From Leekyejoonella antrihumi (lineage in GTDB: Bacteria > Actinomycetota > Actinomycetes > Actinomycetales > Dermatophilaceae), in contig NZ_VCQV01000020.1 in assembly GCF_007845645.1 (NCBI RefSeq), positions 33,913 through 97,912 on the forward strand: a stretch of 64,000 nucleotides of DNA, given 5' to 3'. The translations under genes and the position numbers were made by a program. Under the pieces are notes generated by a model. That model made no database searches. It was not told the DNA's origin and was given only the letters and a program-made list of their open reading frames with translations. Positions 27,866 to 37,678 of this stretch are shown in pieces (the first letter of the stretch is position 1; every line of letters starts with the position of its first letter).

Positions 27866-28166
27866 CGCGACAAACCGCCTCGATCTTCAGATCCCGATAA
27901 CAGGCGCAGAGGCGCCATCTGCCGGAAGCCGAAACGGCATGCACGCACTGGCGGTCCAGCCGTGCCGTCATCCGTCCTGCCGAGGACGGGCAATCCGTTC
28001 ATCGACAGCTCCACGTGGCCGAAGTCCTTCACCATCTCAACTCGATAGAACTGCGATCCGACGTCTTCTACACCGGGGAGTGGGTCGGCACCCTGCGCAA
28101 CCACTCACCCTCGACCGTCCAACCCTCCAGGTCGGCGAGACCACGAAGCGAGTTCTGGTACGTCAT
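27866..28166 (-). pseudogene. DUF1961 family gene, degraded
   Basis: Three minus-strand frames carry consecutive pieces of one protein: MTYQNSLRGLADLEGWTVEG from 28166; after a junction near 28104, VAQGADPLPGVEDVGSQFYR continuing through VEMVKDFGHVELSMNGLPVL and GFRQMAPL; then, after another frameshift near 27910, YRDLKIEAV. DUF1961 proteins (about 220 residues, lectin-like jelly roll, often polysaccharide-related) have these same motifs in this order. About 100 central codons are missing at the first junction. So this is a deleted, twice-frameshifted remnant. The family assignment is from memory of its motifs. The remaining gap to 28394 shows nothing I can support. Confidence 0.72.
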
Positions 28167-28394
28167 GACGAGCGGCTCGACACATTTCCAGCCTGATCGC
28201 CACGCTCAGCAACGCAACCCCCGAGAGTTCTGCTCGAGCGGCTAGCACTCGAAATGGGATCGATCAGACCGGGCAGACCATGTCACGGCGTCTTCGGATC
28301 AATGACGGACAAGTGACCGAGACACCGTTCGAAGTGTCCGCGCAGTGGTTAGCGTCGGAAGCACCCTGCTCCCCGACCGATAGGACCAAGACTC

Positions 28395-29702
28395 GTGCCG
28401 AAGCCCCTCCGACTCGCCGTCGGTGTGCTGGGTGCCGCGCTTGCCGCATCCGCGGTCAGGCGTCCCCCTCGACCCGGGGTCGCGCCGCTTCCCGCCGACT
28501 TCCGGTGGGGCGTCGCCCTCGCCGGGGTCCAGTCGGAGGGCCACTGCCCCGACAGCAACTGGCGACGCTACAGCGAGCAGCACGCACCGACGGTGTCCGA
28601 CGAGATCGGTGACACCGCCGACTGGTTCTGCCACGTCGAAGAGGATGTGGCACGCGCCAAGGACCTCGGCATCGGCACGTTCCGCTACTCCGTCGAGTGG
28701 GCCCGGACGCAGCCGGCGCCCGGTGAGCTCGACCCCGAGGGCTTCGCGTTCTACGACAAGGTGATCGACACGATCGAGGCGACCGGCCTGAAGCCGATGA
28801 TCACGCTCGACCATTGGGTGTATCCCGGGTGGCTGGCCGACCGTGGCGGGTGGCTGTGTGACGACGTGGTCGAGCTCTGGCTGCAGCATGCGCGCCGAGT
28901 CGTCGAGCGGTATGCCGGTCGCGACGTCACCTGGATCACCATCAACGAACCCGGCATCTATGTCGGCTTCGAACGCCGCAACCGCAAGCTGGGTCGCATG
29001 GAGGTCGGCACGATGAAGCGCCGACTCGTCGAAGCGCACCGCGGCGCCTACGCTCTGGTCAAGTCGCTGGACCCGGGCGCGCTGGTCACCAGCAACATCG
29101 CCTACCTACCCGCGCCGCTGAACCTCATCGACGACCGGTGGTTCTTCGACCAGACGATCGACACCATGGACTTCCTCGGGATCGACTACTACTACGGCCT
29201 GTCCGTGGGCAATCCGACCGTGGTCAACGATCTCGTGGGTCGCCTGTGGCGGATCCGCACGCAACCGGACGGCCTGCTGCACGCCCTGCGCATCTATCAC
29301 CGCAAGGCGCCACACCTGCCGATCTGGATTGTCGAGAACGGCATCTGCACCGACAACGGGAAGCCTCGCAGCGACGGACTCACCCGCAGCGACCACCTGC
29401 TCGACCACCTCTATTACCTGCAGCGCGCCGCCGACGAAGGCATCCCGGTCATGGGCTACAACTACTGGAGCCTGACCGACAACTACGAATGGGGCTCCTA
29501 TCGGCCGAGATTCGGCCTCTACCGAGTCGACGTCCTCACCGACTCGGCCAAGACGCGCCACGAGACCGACGGCGTCGCCACCTATCGCGCCGCGATCGCC
29601 CGGAACGGTGTGCCCGAGGGCTACCGACCGGTGCGACGTGAGGCGTGGGGCTCCCCCGCCGCGCCGTGGTCGACCACCCTCGGCCGGCTGACCCACCAAT
29701 GA
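28395..29702 (+). CDS. Glycoside hydrolase family 1 beta-glycosidase
   Basis: A 435-residue protein with a (beta/alpha)8 barrel. The acid/base glutamate is in TWITINEPGIY and the nucleophile glutamate in PIWIVENGICTDNG, with the conserved NYWSLTDNYEWGSYRPRFGL near the end. A short hydrophobic N-terminus (PLRLAVGVLGAALAASAVRR) precedes the barrel, possibly an anchor. It hydrolyses beta-glucosides, beta-galactosides or similar; the exact sugar cannot be read. A DUF1961 remnant upstream hints at a former sugar-use locus. Confidence 0.93.
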   Translation: MPKPLRLAVGVLGAALAASAVRRPPRPGVAPLPADFRWGVALAGVQSEGHCPDSNWRRYSEQHAPTVSDEIGDTADWFCHVEEDVARAKDLGIGTFRYSVEWARTQPAPGELDPEGFAFYDKVIDTIEATGLKPMITLDHWVYPGWLADRGGWLCDDVVELWLQHARRVVERYAGRDVTWITINEPGIYVGFERRNRKLGRMEVGTMKRRLVEAHRGAYALVKSLDPGALVTSNIAYLPAPLNLIDDRWFFDQTIDTMDFLGIDYYYGLSVGNPTVVNDLVGRLWRIRTQPDGLLHALRIYHRKAPHLPIWIVENGICTDNGKPRSDGLTRSDHLLDHLYYLQRAADEGIPVMGYNYWSLTDNYEWGSYRPRFGLYRVDVLTDSAKTRHETDGVATYRAAIARNGVPEGYRPVRREAWGSPAAPWSTTLGRLTHQ

Positions 29703-29768
29703 ACAGACCACCCGCCCCGTTGTGCGCGCCTCACGTGCTTGGTTCGAGCGTCACCTGGGATCCGGGCA

Positions 29769-31202
29769 TCACTTGGGATCCGGGCGCCGATTGGGACTCG
29801 CGCGTCGCTGCAGACCGACGGCCATGAGCAGCACGCCGACCAGGATGAGCCCGGCGCACCACCACATGGCGCTGCGGTAGGCGTGCCCGACCACCGGGCC
29901 CACCCGGTAGTCGCTGCCGCTGAGACCCACCACCAAGGGCAGCGCCGCGATGACGAGCAGACCGGCCGTGCGGGAGACCGCGTTGTTGATGCCGCTCGCC
30001 AGGCCGCTGAGGTGATCGGGCGCGGCCGCCAGCACCGTGCCGGTCAGCGGAGCGACCAGCATCGACAGCCCGAGCCCCATAAGCACCACCCCGGGCAGGA
30101 TCTGGGTGACGTAGGACGGGTGATCCGGTGCCAGCGCGAGCGAGCCGAACGCGACCACCAGCGTTGACCCGCCGGCGAGCATGGGGCCGCGCGCGCCATA
30201 CCTGGTGGCGACGCCGCCGAATCGGGAGGCAAGGAAGAACATCATCACCGACATCGGCACGGTTGCCGCGCCGGCCGCGAGCGGCGACCAGCCGGCGCTG
30301 AGCTGCAGATAGACCGCAAGGACGAACATGCTCCCCGCCAGCGCGCCGTACACCATCAGGGTTACCAGGTTGATGATGCTGAAGTCGCGGTTGCGCCACA
30401 GAGAGGGCGGGACCATCGGGAACTGCACGTGGCGTTCGACAATGACGAACGCCGTCGCGGCGCACACCCCGATCACGAGTGCGGCAACAGTCGGCGGCGA
30501 GGCGCCCGTGTCGGGCCACGCCGTCAGGGCCCAGCTGAGGCCGGCGAGCGCGAGCGGGGCGAGCACCAGCGCGGGCAGGTCGACCCCGCGGTGAGCGTCG
30601 GCGTCGCGTGACTCCGGAGCGGTCCGCAGCAGCCACAGCACAACCGCCGCGATCGGCACGTTGATCCAAAACGCTATCCGCCAGTCGATACCGACCAGCC
30701 AACCGCCCACGACGGGACCACCTGCGGTCGCGATGCCGAGGGTGCCGGTCCATGCCCCGATGGCTCGCATCCGGTCATCTCGGTGGAAGGACGCCTGCAG
30801 CATCGCCAGGCTGCCCGGCGTCAGTAGCGCGCCCGCGACGCCCTGCAGCAGCCGGGCGAGGACCAGCAGCTGGATGGTCGGTGCGAGCGCGGTCAGCACC
30901 GATGCGACAGCAAACCCACCGACGCCCCAGGCATAGACCCGCCTGCGTCCGAGACGGTCGCCGAGCGAGCCACCTACCAGGATCAGTGACGCGAGGGTGA
31001 GCGTGTAACCGTTGACCACCCATTGCAACCCGGCGAGATCGGCATGAAAGTCGGCGCCGATGTGCGGAAGCGCCACGTTGGCCACGGTGCCGTCCAAGAA
31101 CGCCATGCCGGACCCCAGCACGGTGGCCGCAAGCAGCAGCCGCCCCGCCGGCTCACTGGTCCGAAGGAGCCCGCTGTCGAGCGGTACGACTGGGCCGGTC
31201 AC
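29769..31202 (-). CDS. DHA2 (EmrB/QacA) family MFS drug exporter
   Basis: About 477 residues with 14 predicted helices. Motif A is GGSLGDRLGRRRVYAWG, motif C lies in GIATAGGPVVGGWLVG, and LDGTVANVALPHIGADF in helix 1 is diagnostic of the DHA2 family. It exports hydrophobic compounds by proton antiport. The start is uncertain: GTG at 31202 fits the domain boundary, while the frame stays open far upstream, antisense to the acyl-CoA dehydrogenase, without homology. Confidence 0.87.
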   Translation of the reverse strand: MTGPVVPLDSGLLRTSEPAGRLLLAATVLGSGMAFLDGTVANVALPHIGADFHADLAGLQWVVNGYTLTLASLILVGGSLGDRLGRRRVYAWGVGGFAVASVLTALAPTIQLLVLARLLQGVAGALLTPGSLAMLQASFHRDDRMRAIGAWTGTLGIATAGGPVVGGWLVGIDWRIAFWINVPIAAVVLWLLRTAPESRDADAHRGVDLPALVLAPLALAGLSWALTAWPDTGASPPTVAALVIGVCAATAFVIVERHVQFPMVPPSLWRNRDFSIINLVTLMVYGALAGSMFVLAVYLQLSAGWSPLAAGAATVPMSVMMFFLASRFGGVATRYGARGPMLAGGSTLVVAFGSLALAPDHPSYVTQILPGVVLMGLGLSMLVAPLTGTVLAAAPDHLSGLASGINNAVSRTAGLLVIAALPLVVGLSGSDYRVGPVVGHAYRSAMWWCAGLILVGVLLMAVGLQRRASPNRRPDPK

Positions 31203-31378
31203 CTCCTGAGCAACCGCACCGGTGTCAACGGCATTCCCGCAGACCTCATCCGTCGAGTGGACCACGTAACCGGCGACTGGAGCACACACTTGTACTCCAC
31301 TCGAGCCCTGCGTACTCCACTCGGGGGGCGCGGGGTCCGGCTCGGTGGCGCGGGGTGGGATTGGGGCCGGGTGGCCGT

Positions 31379-32533
31379 TCAGGCGTCGGGGTCGCCGAGG
31401 AGCGCACTGGCCCAGGCTGCGTGCGTCGAGTCGTCGCTGCTCGGATGGAAGAGGCCTGCCAGCACATCGCGATAGAGGCGGGACAGCTCGGAGCGGTTGA
31501 AGTAGGCCGATCCGCCGGCCACTCGGATCGCCTGCTCTACGACGCGCAGCGCCACGTTCGTCGTGCGCGACTTCACCGCGGACAGCTGCGGCAGCCACAG
31601 TGACCCGCGATCCACGCCATCGTCGACGTCCTGCGCCGCCTGCGTGATCTGCGGCCAGATCCCGTCCAACGCGATCGCCGCATCGGCGATGCGCCACCGC
31701 ACGTCCGAGTCGCCGGCCAGCGAAGCACCGTCGTTCTGGCGCGAGGTGCGCCGGTGCGCGCTCTCGACGGCAAGATCGAGCGCTCGCTGGGCCACGCCCG
31801 CATACACCGAGGCCACCAAGATCTCGAAACTGGCGAAGATACCGACGATGAACGGGTCCGCCGTCGGGCCGGGCGGTATACGGCGCGCGATCCGCTCTGC
31901 CGGCGCCGGCGCGCCGTCCAGGACCGTGGTGCACGACTGAGATGCGCGCATCCCCAGGGTGTCCCAGTCGTCCTTGACCTCGACGCCACCGCCGTCGCGA
32001 GTGATGAAGCCGTAGACGCTGCGCGGTCCGTCACCGCCGCTGGCGTCGGTGCCGAAGGTGCCAAGGCGGGTCCAGGCCGGGGACAGTGACGTGAAGATCT
32101 TGGTGCCGTGGAAGGTGTAGCCGCCGGACCCGTCCGGCCGCGCCTCACTGTCGGAGCCGAAGAGCACCAAGTCGTTGCCGGGTTCGGAGATGCCGAAGCC
32201 GAAGACCTCGCCGGCGCCTGCCTCTTCGAGCACGAAGTCCATGGAGTCGTCCCCGCTGCGACGCACCACCTGGGCGACGCTCATCCACACCTGGTGCATG
32301 TTGACCGCGAGGGCCGTGGCTGGTGCGGCACCTGCCAGTCGCCGCTGCTCGCAGACCATCTCCCGCAGTGAGAGGCCTGCACCGCCCAGCTGGGTCGGCA
32401 CCATGGCCGTGAGGTAGCCGGCCGCCTTCACGTCTGCGAGGTCCTCGACGAAGAAGGCATTGTCCCGGTCGTATCGAGCTGCTCGAGCACGGATGCGCTC
32501 GAGCAGCTCGTCGGTCAGGACCTGCCGAGACAC
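31379..32533 (-). CDS. Acyl-CoA dehydrogenase family protein
   Basis: A 384-residue flavoprotein. The N-terminal helical domain (VPTQLGGAGLSLREMVCEQR), the FAD-contacting strand segment FGFGISEPGNDL and TFHGTKIFTSLSPA, and a C-terminal four-helix domain (RVAGGSAYFNRSELSRLYRD) are all visible. The MRASQSCTT loop and lack of an obvious catalytic glutamate at the usual site place it nearer the DszC/HpaA-like flavin monooxygenase branch than the beta-oxidation enzymes. Substrate unknown. Seven bases separate it from the small membrane protein gene upstream. Confidence 0.82.
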   Translation of the reverse strand: MSRQVLTDELLERIRARAARYDRDNAFFVEDLADVKAAGYLTAMVPTQLGGAGLSLREMVCEQRRLAGAAPATALAVNMHQVWMSVAQVVRRSGDDSMDFVLEEAGAGEVFGFGISEPGNDLVLFGSDSEARPDGSGGYTFHGTKIFTSLSPAWTRLGTFGTDASGGDGPRSVYGFITRDGGGVEVKDDWDTLGMRASQSCTTVLDGAPAPAERIARRIPPGPTADPFIVGIFASFEILVASVYAGVAQRALDLAVESAHRRTSRQNDGASLAGDSDVRWRIADAAIALDGIWPQITQAAQDVDDGVDRGSLWLPQLSAVKSRTTNVALRVVEQAIRVAGGSAYFNRSELSRLYRDVLAGLFHPSSDDSTHAAWASALLGDPDA

Positions 32534-32540
32534 GGCCCGG

Positions 32541-32846
32541 TCAGCGATCGCCGGGCGTGTCCATCACGGCGGAGTCGGGCCCGTCGTGATGCTCGATCTC
32601 CTCGGGTACGACAATGATCGGCCGGGTCCAGGCCCACACCGCCATGATGATCGAGACGATGATCAGTCCGATGCCCGTCCACAGGTTCAGGTTGAGCCCG
32701 TCACTCTTGGCGATCTGCTGGCCACTGTGATGCACGATCCCCATCACGGTGAGGACGATGCCGTAGATCCCGAGCAGCGCGGCGATGATGTTGCGGACGT
32801 CGAAGAGTCCCGCAGCGCTTCGACCGGAGCTGGTCTTTTCTGACAT
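32541..32846 (-). CDS. Small two-helix membrane protein, symporter partner
   Basis: A 101-residue protein with two transmembrane helices (NIIAALLGIYGIVLTVMGIV and WTGIGLIIVSIIMAVWAWTR) and an acidic C-tail. Short proteins of this sort accompany sodium:solute symporters in actinobacteria and could be an accessory subunit. It starts about 47 bases after the symporter stop on the same strand, so it is very likely co-transcribed. No function is established. Confidence 0.8.
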   Translation of the reverse strand: MSEKTSSGRSAAGLFDVRNIIAALLGIYGIVLTVMGIVHHSGQQIAKSDGLNLNLWTGIGLIIVSIIMAVWAWTRPIIVVPEEIEHHDGPDSAVMDTPGDR

Positions 32847-32893
32847 GGCATTTCCTGTTCTTCAAGTGCTGGAAGTCAGTTCGGGGCGCTTGG

Positions 32894-34570
32894 TCAGTGG
32901 AAGATGATGTTGAGGATGATCACCATCACCAGCGACACCAGCGCGAGCTTGACGGGCGACAGCCACCAGTGCGCGACTACCTCGTTGGCGCCGTGATGAT
33001 CTCGCGGCGTCTCGGAGTGAACGAGACCGACCAGTTCGGCCGCAGGCTTGGGTGCAGTCACGAGACTGACGACGATGCTGACCACGATGTCGACGACGAA
33101 GGCCGCACCGGCGCAGACGAAGCTTGCGCCCTGACCGGACAGGTTGAGCACACCAACCGACATGCCACCAAGCGCATCCTGCGACAGGACGCCGACGACC
33201 ACAGCACCGACCGTCCCGGACACCAGGCCGACCCAACCGGCCGTAGCCGTCATCCGCTTCCAGAACATGCCGAGGATGAACGTGGCAAACAGCGGGGCGT
33301 TGAAGAACCCGAACAGCGTCTGCAGATAGTTCATGATGTTGGAGTATTGGCTCGCGAACACCGAGGTGCCCACCGCGATGAACGTGGCGACGACGGTGGC
33401 GATCCGGCCGAACGACAGGTAGTAGTTGTCGTCGCGGTTCTTGACGATGTACGTCTCCCAGATGTCATACGACATCACCGTGTTGAACGCGGAGATATTG
33501 GCGGCCATACCGGCCATGAACGCAGCGAGCATGCCGGCGATGGCGACACCGAGCAGCCCATTGGGCAGCAGGTCACGCATCAGGAAGAGCAGCGCGTTGT
33601 TGTAGTCGGGGTTCTTCTGCCCGCTGAACGCCCCGAGACCGGCGGCGGCCATCCCCGGAATGATGATGATGAACGGGATGAACATCTTCGGGAAGGTGCC
33701 GATGATCGGTGCGCGGCGGGCCGAGTTCATGTCCTTGCTCACCATGGCGCGCTGGACCTCGACGAAGTTGGTCGTCCAGTAGCCGAAGGAGAGCACGAAC
33801 CCGAGACCGAACACGATGCCGACCACGGAGAGGAACGAGCTGCTGAAACCGGTCAGACCCTGACCTGGCCAGGACTGCATCGGGTCGTGCGCGAAGTTCA
33901 TCGAGTGCAGCTTGGCCGACAGTCCGCCCCAGCCTCCGATCTTGTGCATCGCGACGATCGTCACCGGCAGCAGCGCGGCGACGATGACGAAGAACTGCAG
34001 CACCTCGTTGTAGATCGCCGCGGACAGACCGCCGAGCGTGATGTAGGACAGCACGATCAGCGCCGCGATGATGGTGGAGATCCAGATGCTCCAGCCGAAC
34101 AGCGTGTGCACGATCGTGGCGAGCAGGAAGAGGTTGATGCCGGCGATGAGCACCTGCGCGACCGCAAAGCTGATCGCATTGACCAGGTGCGCCGCGGGCC
34201 CGAAGCGCCGGTTCATGAACTCCGGGACGCTGCGCACCCCGGAGCCGTAGTAGAACGGCATCATCACCACGGCGAGGAAGAGCATCGCCGGGATCGCGCC
34301 GATCCAGTAGTAGTGGAAGGTCGCCATGCCGATCTGTGCGCCGCTGGCCGACATGCCCATGATCTCGGTGGCACCGAGGTTTGCCGAGATGAAGGCCAGA
34401 CCGGTGATCCATGCCGGCAGGGAGCGCCCGGACAGGAAGAAGTCGATACTGCTGGAGACCTGGCTGCGCGCCAGCAGGCCGATCCCGAGCACGAAGCAGA
34501 AGTACAACGCGATCAAGACATAGTCGACCGGACTCGCGTCCAGTCTCAGCACGGATGCGTCCATCAGCAT
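32894..34570 (-). CDS. Sodium:solute symporter (SSS family, sugar type)
   Basis: A 558-residue protein with about 14 helices. The start ATG at 34570 follows AGGGGAGG with eight bases of spacing; MLMDASVLRLDASPVDYVLI leads into helix 1. The family signature region ATEIMGMSASGAQIGMATFH, FFLSGRSLPAWITGLAFISA, the sodium-site helix region and GYWTTNFVEVQRAMVSKDMN resemble SglT/SGLT-type sugar symporters. It imports a sugar or similar solute with sodium. The downstream small membrane protein is a likely partner. Confidence 0.9.
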   Translation of the reverse strand: MLMDASVLRLDASPVDYVLIALYFCFVLGIGLLARSQVSSSIDFFLSGRSLPAWITGLAFISANLGATEIMGMSASGAQIGMATFHYYWIGAIPAMLFLAVVMMPFYYGSGVRSVPEFMNRRFGPAAHLVNAISFAVAQVLIAGINLFLLATIVHTLFGWSIWISTIIAALIVLSYITLGGLSAAIYNEVLQFFVIVAALLPVTIVAMHKIGGWGGLSAKLHSMNFAHDPMQSWPGQGLTGFSSSFLSVVGIVFGLGFVLSFGYWTTNFVEVQRAMVSKDMNSARRAPIIGTFPKMFIPFIIIIPGMAAAGLGAFSGQKNPDYNNALLFLMRDLLPNGLLGVAIAGMLAAFMAGMAANISAFNTVMSYDIWETYIVKNRDDNYYLSFGRIATVVATFIAVGTSVFASQYSNIMNYLQTLFGFFNAPLFATFILGMFWKRMTATAGWVGLVSGTVGAVVVGVLSQDALGGMSVGVLNLSGQGASFVCAGAAFVVDIVVSIVVSLVTAPKPAAELVGLVHSETPRDHHGANEVVAHWWLSPVKLALVSLVMVIILNIIFH

Positions 34571-34843
34571 CAGGAGTGCCTCCCCTTCTGTTCCGGTCCA
34601 ACGGCTCACGCTAGCGAGGCAATCGCCCGCGATGGGCAAAGGCGACCGACGTGTCGTCCACTGCTCTCGGCGGAGAGCAATTCCCGCACGATACGCCGGA
34701 GCCCCGAATCCGCGACGCAGGACGCGCCGACTGGTCTATACCAACCGTGTGATAGCTCGATCGTCACAGACCTGCGGAGGGAGCGTCCCGATCGGTAGGC
34801 TGAACTGGCGATGGCGCCCGTGCACCATCCGAAGGAGCACCTG

Positions 34844-36082
34844 ATGGGAACCAAAGAGAAGTTCGTGATCGTCGGCGCGGGTCTGGCGGGGGCCAAGACT
34901 GCGGAGGCCCTGCGAGATCAAGGCTTCGACGGCCGGATCCTGCTGATCGGCGAGGAGTCCGACCGCCCCTACGAGCGCCCACCGCTGTCCAAGGACTTCC
35001 TGCGCGGCCGATCGGAGCGGAACACGATCTACGTCCACCCGCAGAGCTGGTATGCCGAGCACGACGTCGACCTGCGCCTCAAGACGTCGATCACGGGGAT
35101 CAACCCGGCACGGCACGAGGTGAGTCCGGCCCTGGGCGAACCGATCGCCTATGACAAGCTGCTGCTGGCCACCGGGTCGACCCCGCGCCGTCTCACGGTC
35201 CCAGGGGCAGACCCGCACCGCGTGTTCTATCTGCGTCGAGTGGAGGACTGCATGCAGCTGCGGTTCGCCATGACGAGCGCCTCGAAGGTCGTGGTCATCG
35301 GTGGCGGCTGGATCGGCCTCGAGGTGGCCGCCGCCGCAAGTGAGGCAGGGCTGGACGTCACCGTGCTCGAGGCCGATGACCTGCCGCTGCTGCGCGTGCT
35401 GGGCAGCGAGTGCGCACAGGTCTTCGCCAAGCTGCATCGTCGGCACGGCGTCGACCTGCGCCTGGGCACCCAGGTCGTCGAGTGCACCGGCGACGACCCA
35501 CGTGCTGCCGCCGGTGTGCAGCTCGCCGACGGCAGCGTGATCGAAGCCAACCTCGTGGTCGTCGGCGTTGGCGCGTCACCGAACACGGCTCTCGCGCGGG
35601 ACGCCGGCCTGGTGCTCGACAACGGCATTCGCGTCGATGAGCACCTGCGCACCTCCGACAACGACATCTATGCGGTCGGTGACGTGGCCAACGCGTTTCA
35701 TCCTGCGCTCGGCCGGCATCTACGGGTGGAGCACTGGGCCAACGCCCTGCATCAGCCCGCGGTTGCCGCGGCGTCGATGCTGGGTCGGGATGCGGTCTAC
35801 GACCAGGTGCCCTACTTCTACAGCGATCAGCACGAGCTGGGCATGGAGTACCGCGGTTACGTGGAGCCGGGCGGATACGACGAGGTGGTCTTCCGCGGTG
35901 ACACGGAGCAGCTGGAGTTCGTGGCGTTCTGGTTGCGCGACAAGCGCGTGCAGGCCGCGATGAACGTCAACGTCTGGGATCAGGGCGACACCATCGAGTC
36001 GCTGATCCGCTCGAACCGGCAGGTCGACTGCTCCGAGCTGGCCGACCCGCATACGCCGATGGCCGAGGCACTCGACGGCTAG
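34844..36082 (+). CDS. FAD-dependent pyridine nucleotide-disulphide oxidoreductase (ferredoxin reductase type)
   Basis: A 412-residue flavoprotein: an N-terminal FAD dinucleotide fold (VIVGAGLAGAKTAEALRDQG), PYERPPLSKDFLRG, a central NAD(P)-binding fold (VVVIGGGWIGLEVAAAASEA), the second FAD motif DIYAVGDVANAF and a C-terminal reductase domain (FVAFWLRDKRVQAAMNVNVW). It belongs with the rubredoxin/ferredoxin reductases of oxygenase systems. AAGGAG seven bases before the ATG at 34844 fixes the start. No P450 or Rieske partner is adjacent. Confidence 0.92.
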   Translation: MGTKEKFVIVGAGLAGAKTAEALRDQGFDGRILLIGEESDRPYERPPLSKDFLRGRSERNTIYVHPQSWYAEHDVDLRLKTSITGINPARHEVSPALGEPIAYDKLLLATGSTPRRLTVPGADPHRVFYLRRVEDCMQLRFAMTSASKVVVIGGGWIGLEVAAAASEAGLDVTVLEADDLPLLRVLGSECAQVFAKLHRRHGVDLRLGTQVVECTGDDPRAAAGVQLADGSVIEANLVVVGVGASPNTALARDAGLVLDNGIRVDEHLRTSDNDIYAVGDVANAFHPALGRHLRVEHWANALHQPAVAAASMLGRDAVYDQVPYFYSDQHELGMEYRGYVEPGGYDEVVFRGDTEQLEFVAFWLRDKRVQAAMNVNVWDQGDTIESLIRSNRQVDCSELADPHTPMAEALDG

Positions 36083-36115
36083 CACACCTGCCGATCTGAG
36101 GCAGCGGCCTGGGCG

Positions 36116-37648
36116 CTACTGGCTCGCCGTCGTGAGCGCGGGTGGGGTTCTGCGCACGCCGTCCCGCAGGTAGATCGTCCTTCCCTGCATCATGGCCACA
36201 CGGTGATAGCGACGTGCCAGGACCCGATCCAGCTCAGTCGTATGCGGGGCGCCCGGGTCCGATGTGACGAACCACGTCGGCGCCCGCACACCTCGAAGCG
36301 TCGAGGCGAGCAGGGTGTTGTCCGGATCGAGGGTCTCCGCAGGCAGGGCCCACAGGTAAGGGTACGGCGAGCGCAGGCCGGTGGCACGCATGAGCTCGGT
36401 ATTTCCCCACACCGAGACGACGGTGTCGCCGGGACGGGAGACCTGGCCGATCGCGCCCCCGACCCGTGAAAGTCCTCCGTCGGTGGGCGCCAGCCCACCC
36501 ACGATCGTCGAGACCACCGCAGACGCCGCCACCAGCCCGGCAACCGCCGCAGCGGGACGCCGATGATGCCCGGCGACGATCCCCACGCCGAGGGCGAGCG
36601 GCACGACCAGCTGGACGAGATAGTGCGAAAAGTAGTTCTGGCCCATGGCAACTGACGCGGCCTCGTAGATCAGCGTCACAGCCAGGGCATACGGCACGCA
36701 CCGTCGAACTCTCGAATCCCTGCCGTCAGAGGGGTTGTCGTGCCGAGCGCGGATCACTGCGAGGGCCAGCAGCGCTGCAGAGAACGCCATACCGTTCAGC
36801 AGCACCAGCAGCATCATCGAGTGCTCACGAGCAACTATCGGAGCAGGCGATGATGCTGCCATCACGCGGTCGGCCTCCAACCGGAACCGATACATCGCAA
36901 ACCACACGCCGGACAGAGAGGTGCCATGCGCAACCGTCCATCGTGCCATCACCAAGATCACTGCGATCGCTCCAGCGGCGAACCCCGCTGCGCACATGGC
37001 AATCCGGCGAATGCCAAGGGCGCGGCCGCCCATGACTACGAGGGCACCGGCAAACACCGCCACATCGACCATGTTCTGCTTCACCAGCACGGCCGCCGCG
37101 GCGCTCGTACCGGCGACCAGTCCTGCGAGCAGCATCGAACGGCCTGTAGCACTGAGCGATCCACTGACGAGGGCCGCGATGCCGACGGCGATGAACGGTG
37201 CCGCGAGCAGCTCACCATCGACCGACAGCGCGCCCGCATGACAGTTGCTCAGCAAGCCGCCGGCGACGATCGCAGCACACGTCGCGGCACGGCGACCGCC
37301 CAGACGGTTGGCCGTCCAGCCGACCACACCTACGGTCACCGCGGCAGCGACCGCGCCGATGACTCGCAGCGGCACCGCCCCGCCGAGCACTGCGGCCAAC
37401 CGGAAGATGGTGATCAACAGCGGCGGGCGGTCGACCCAGAGGTTGCCGTAGAGCGAGGTGCCACCCGCATGCCATTGTCCGGCCACCGTGAGATAACCGG
37501 CCTCGTCCGACCCCAGGTTCTCCCCAGCAAGTGCCAGGCGGGCCAGGATGGTCACGATCATGGCCGCTACGACGCCCAGGGGGACGACCAACCGCGACGT
37601 CTGCCGGGATTCCGACCCCACCTGACGCGGCACAAGAACCGTCACCAT
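36116..37648 (-). CDS. GT39/GT-C type membrane glycosyltransferase
   Basis: A 510-residue protein with about ten helices. The first extracytoplasmic loop has NLGSDEAGYLTVAGQW, the acidic catalytic DE of ArnT/PMT-type enzymes, followed by VDRPPLLITIFRLAA, the conserved Pro-Pro motif. The C-terminal 120 residues form a soluble domain (VSVWGNTELMRATGLRSPYP). Such enzymes use polyprenyl-phosphate sugars to modify proteins or envelope glycans on the outer face of the membrane. Acceptor unknown. Confidence 0.86.
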   Translation of the reverse strand: MVTVLVPRQVGSESRQTSRLVVPLGVVAAMIVTILARLALAGENLGSDEAGYLTVAGQWHAGGTSLYGNLWVDRPPLLITIFRLAAVLGGAVPLRVIGAVAAAVTVGVVGWTANRLGGRRAATCAAIVAGGLLSNCHAGALSVDGELLAAPFIAVGIAALVSGSLSATGRSMLLAGLVAGTSAAAAVLVKQNMVDVAVFAGALVVMGGRALGIRRIAMCAAGFAAGAIAVILVMARWTVAHGTSLSGVWFAMYRFRLEADRVMAASSPAPIVAREHSMMLLVLLNGMAFSAALLALAVIRARHDNPSDGRDSRVRRCVPYALAVTLIYEAASVAMGQNYFSHYLVQLVVPLALGVGIVAGHHRRPAAAVAGLVAASAVVSTIVGGLAPTDGGLSRVGGAIGQVSRPGDTVVSVWGNTELMRATGLRSPYPYLWALPAETLDPDNTLLASTLRGVRAPTWFVTSDPGAPHTTELDRVLARRYHRVAMMQGRTIYLRDGVRRTPPALTTASQ

Positions 37649-37678
37649 TCGAGGCTAGGGAAAATTCCTGCCAACCAC

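Noticed and set aside
28280..28394. Small ORF upstream of the GH1 gene (MSRRLRINDGQV)
   Set aside because: No ribosome site, it runs into the GH1 gene out of frame, and the residues past the first dozen are not protein-like.
31203..31934. N-terminal extension of the DHA2 transporter
   Set aside because: The open frame lies antisense to the acyl-CoA dehydrogenase and encodes basic low-complexity text with no transporter features.
32897..34798. Very long open frame (over 600 codons) opposite the sodium symporter
   Set aside because: It is the mirror of a GC-rich gene: composition is His/Asp/Arg-heavy without domains, and the opposite strand encodes an unmistakable SSS transporter.
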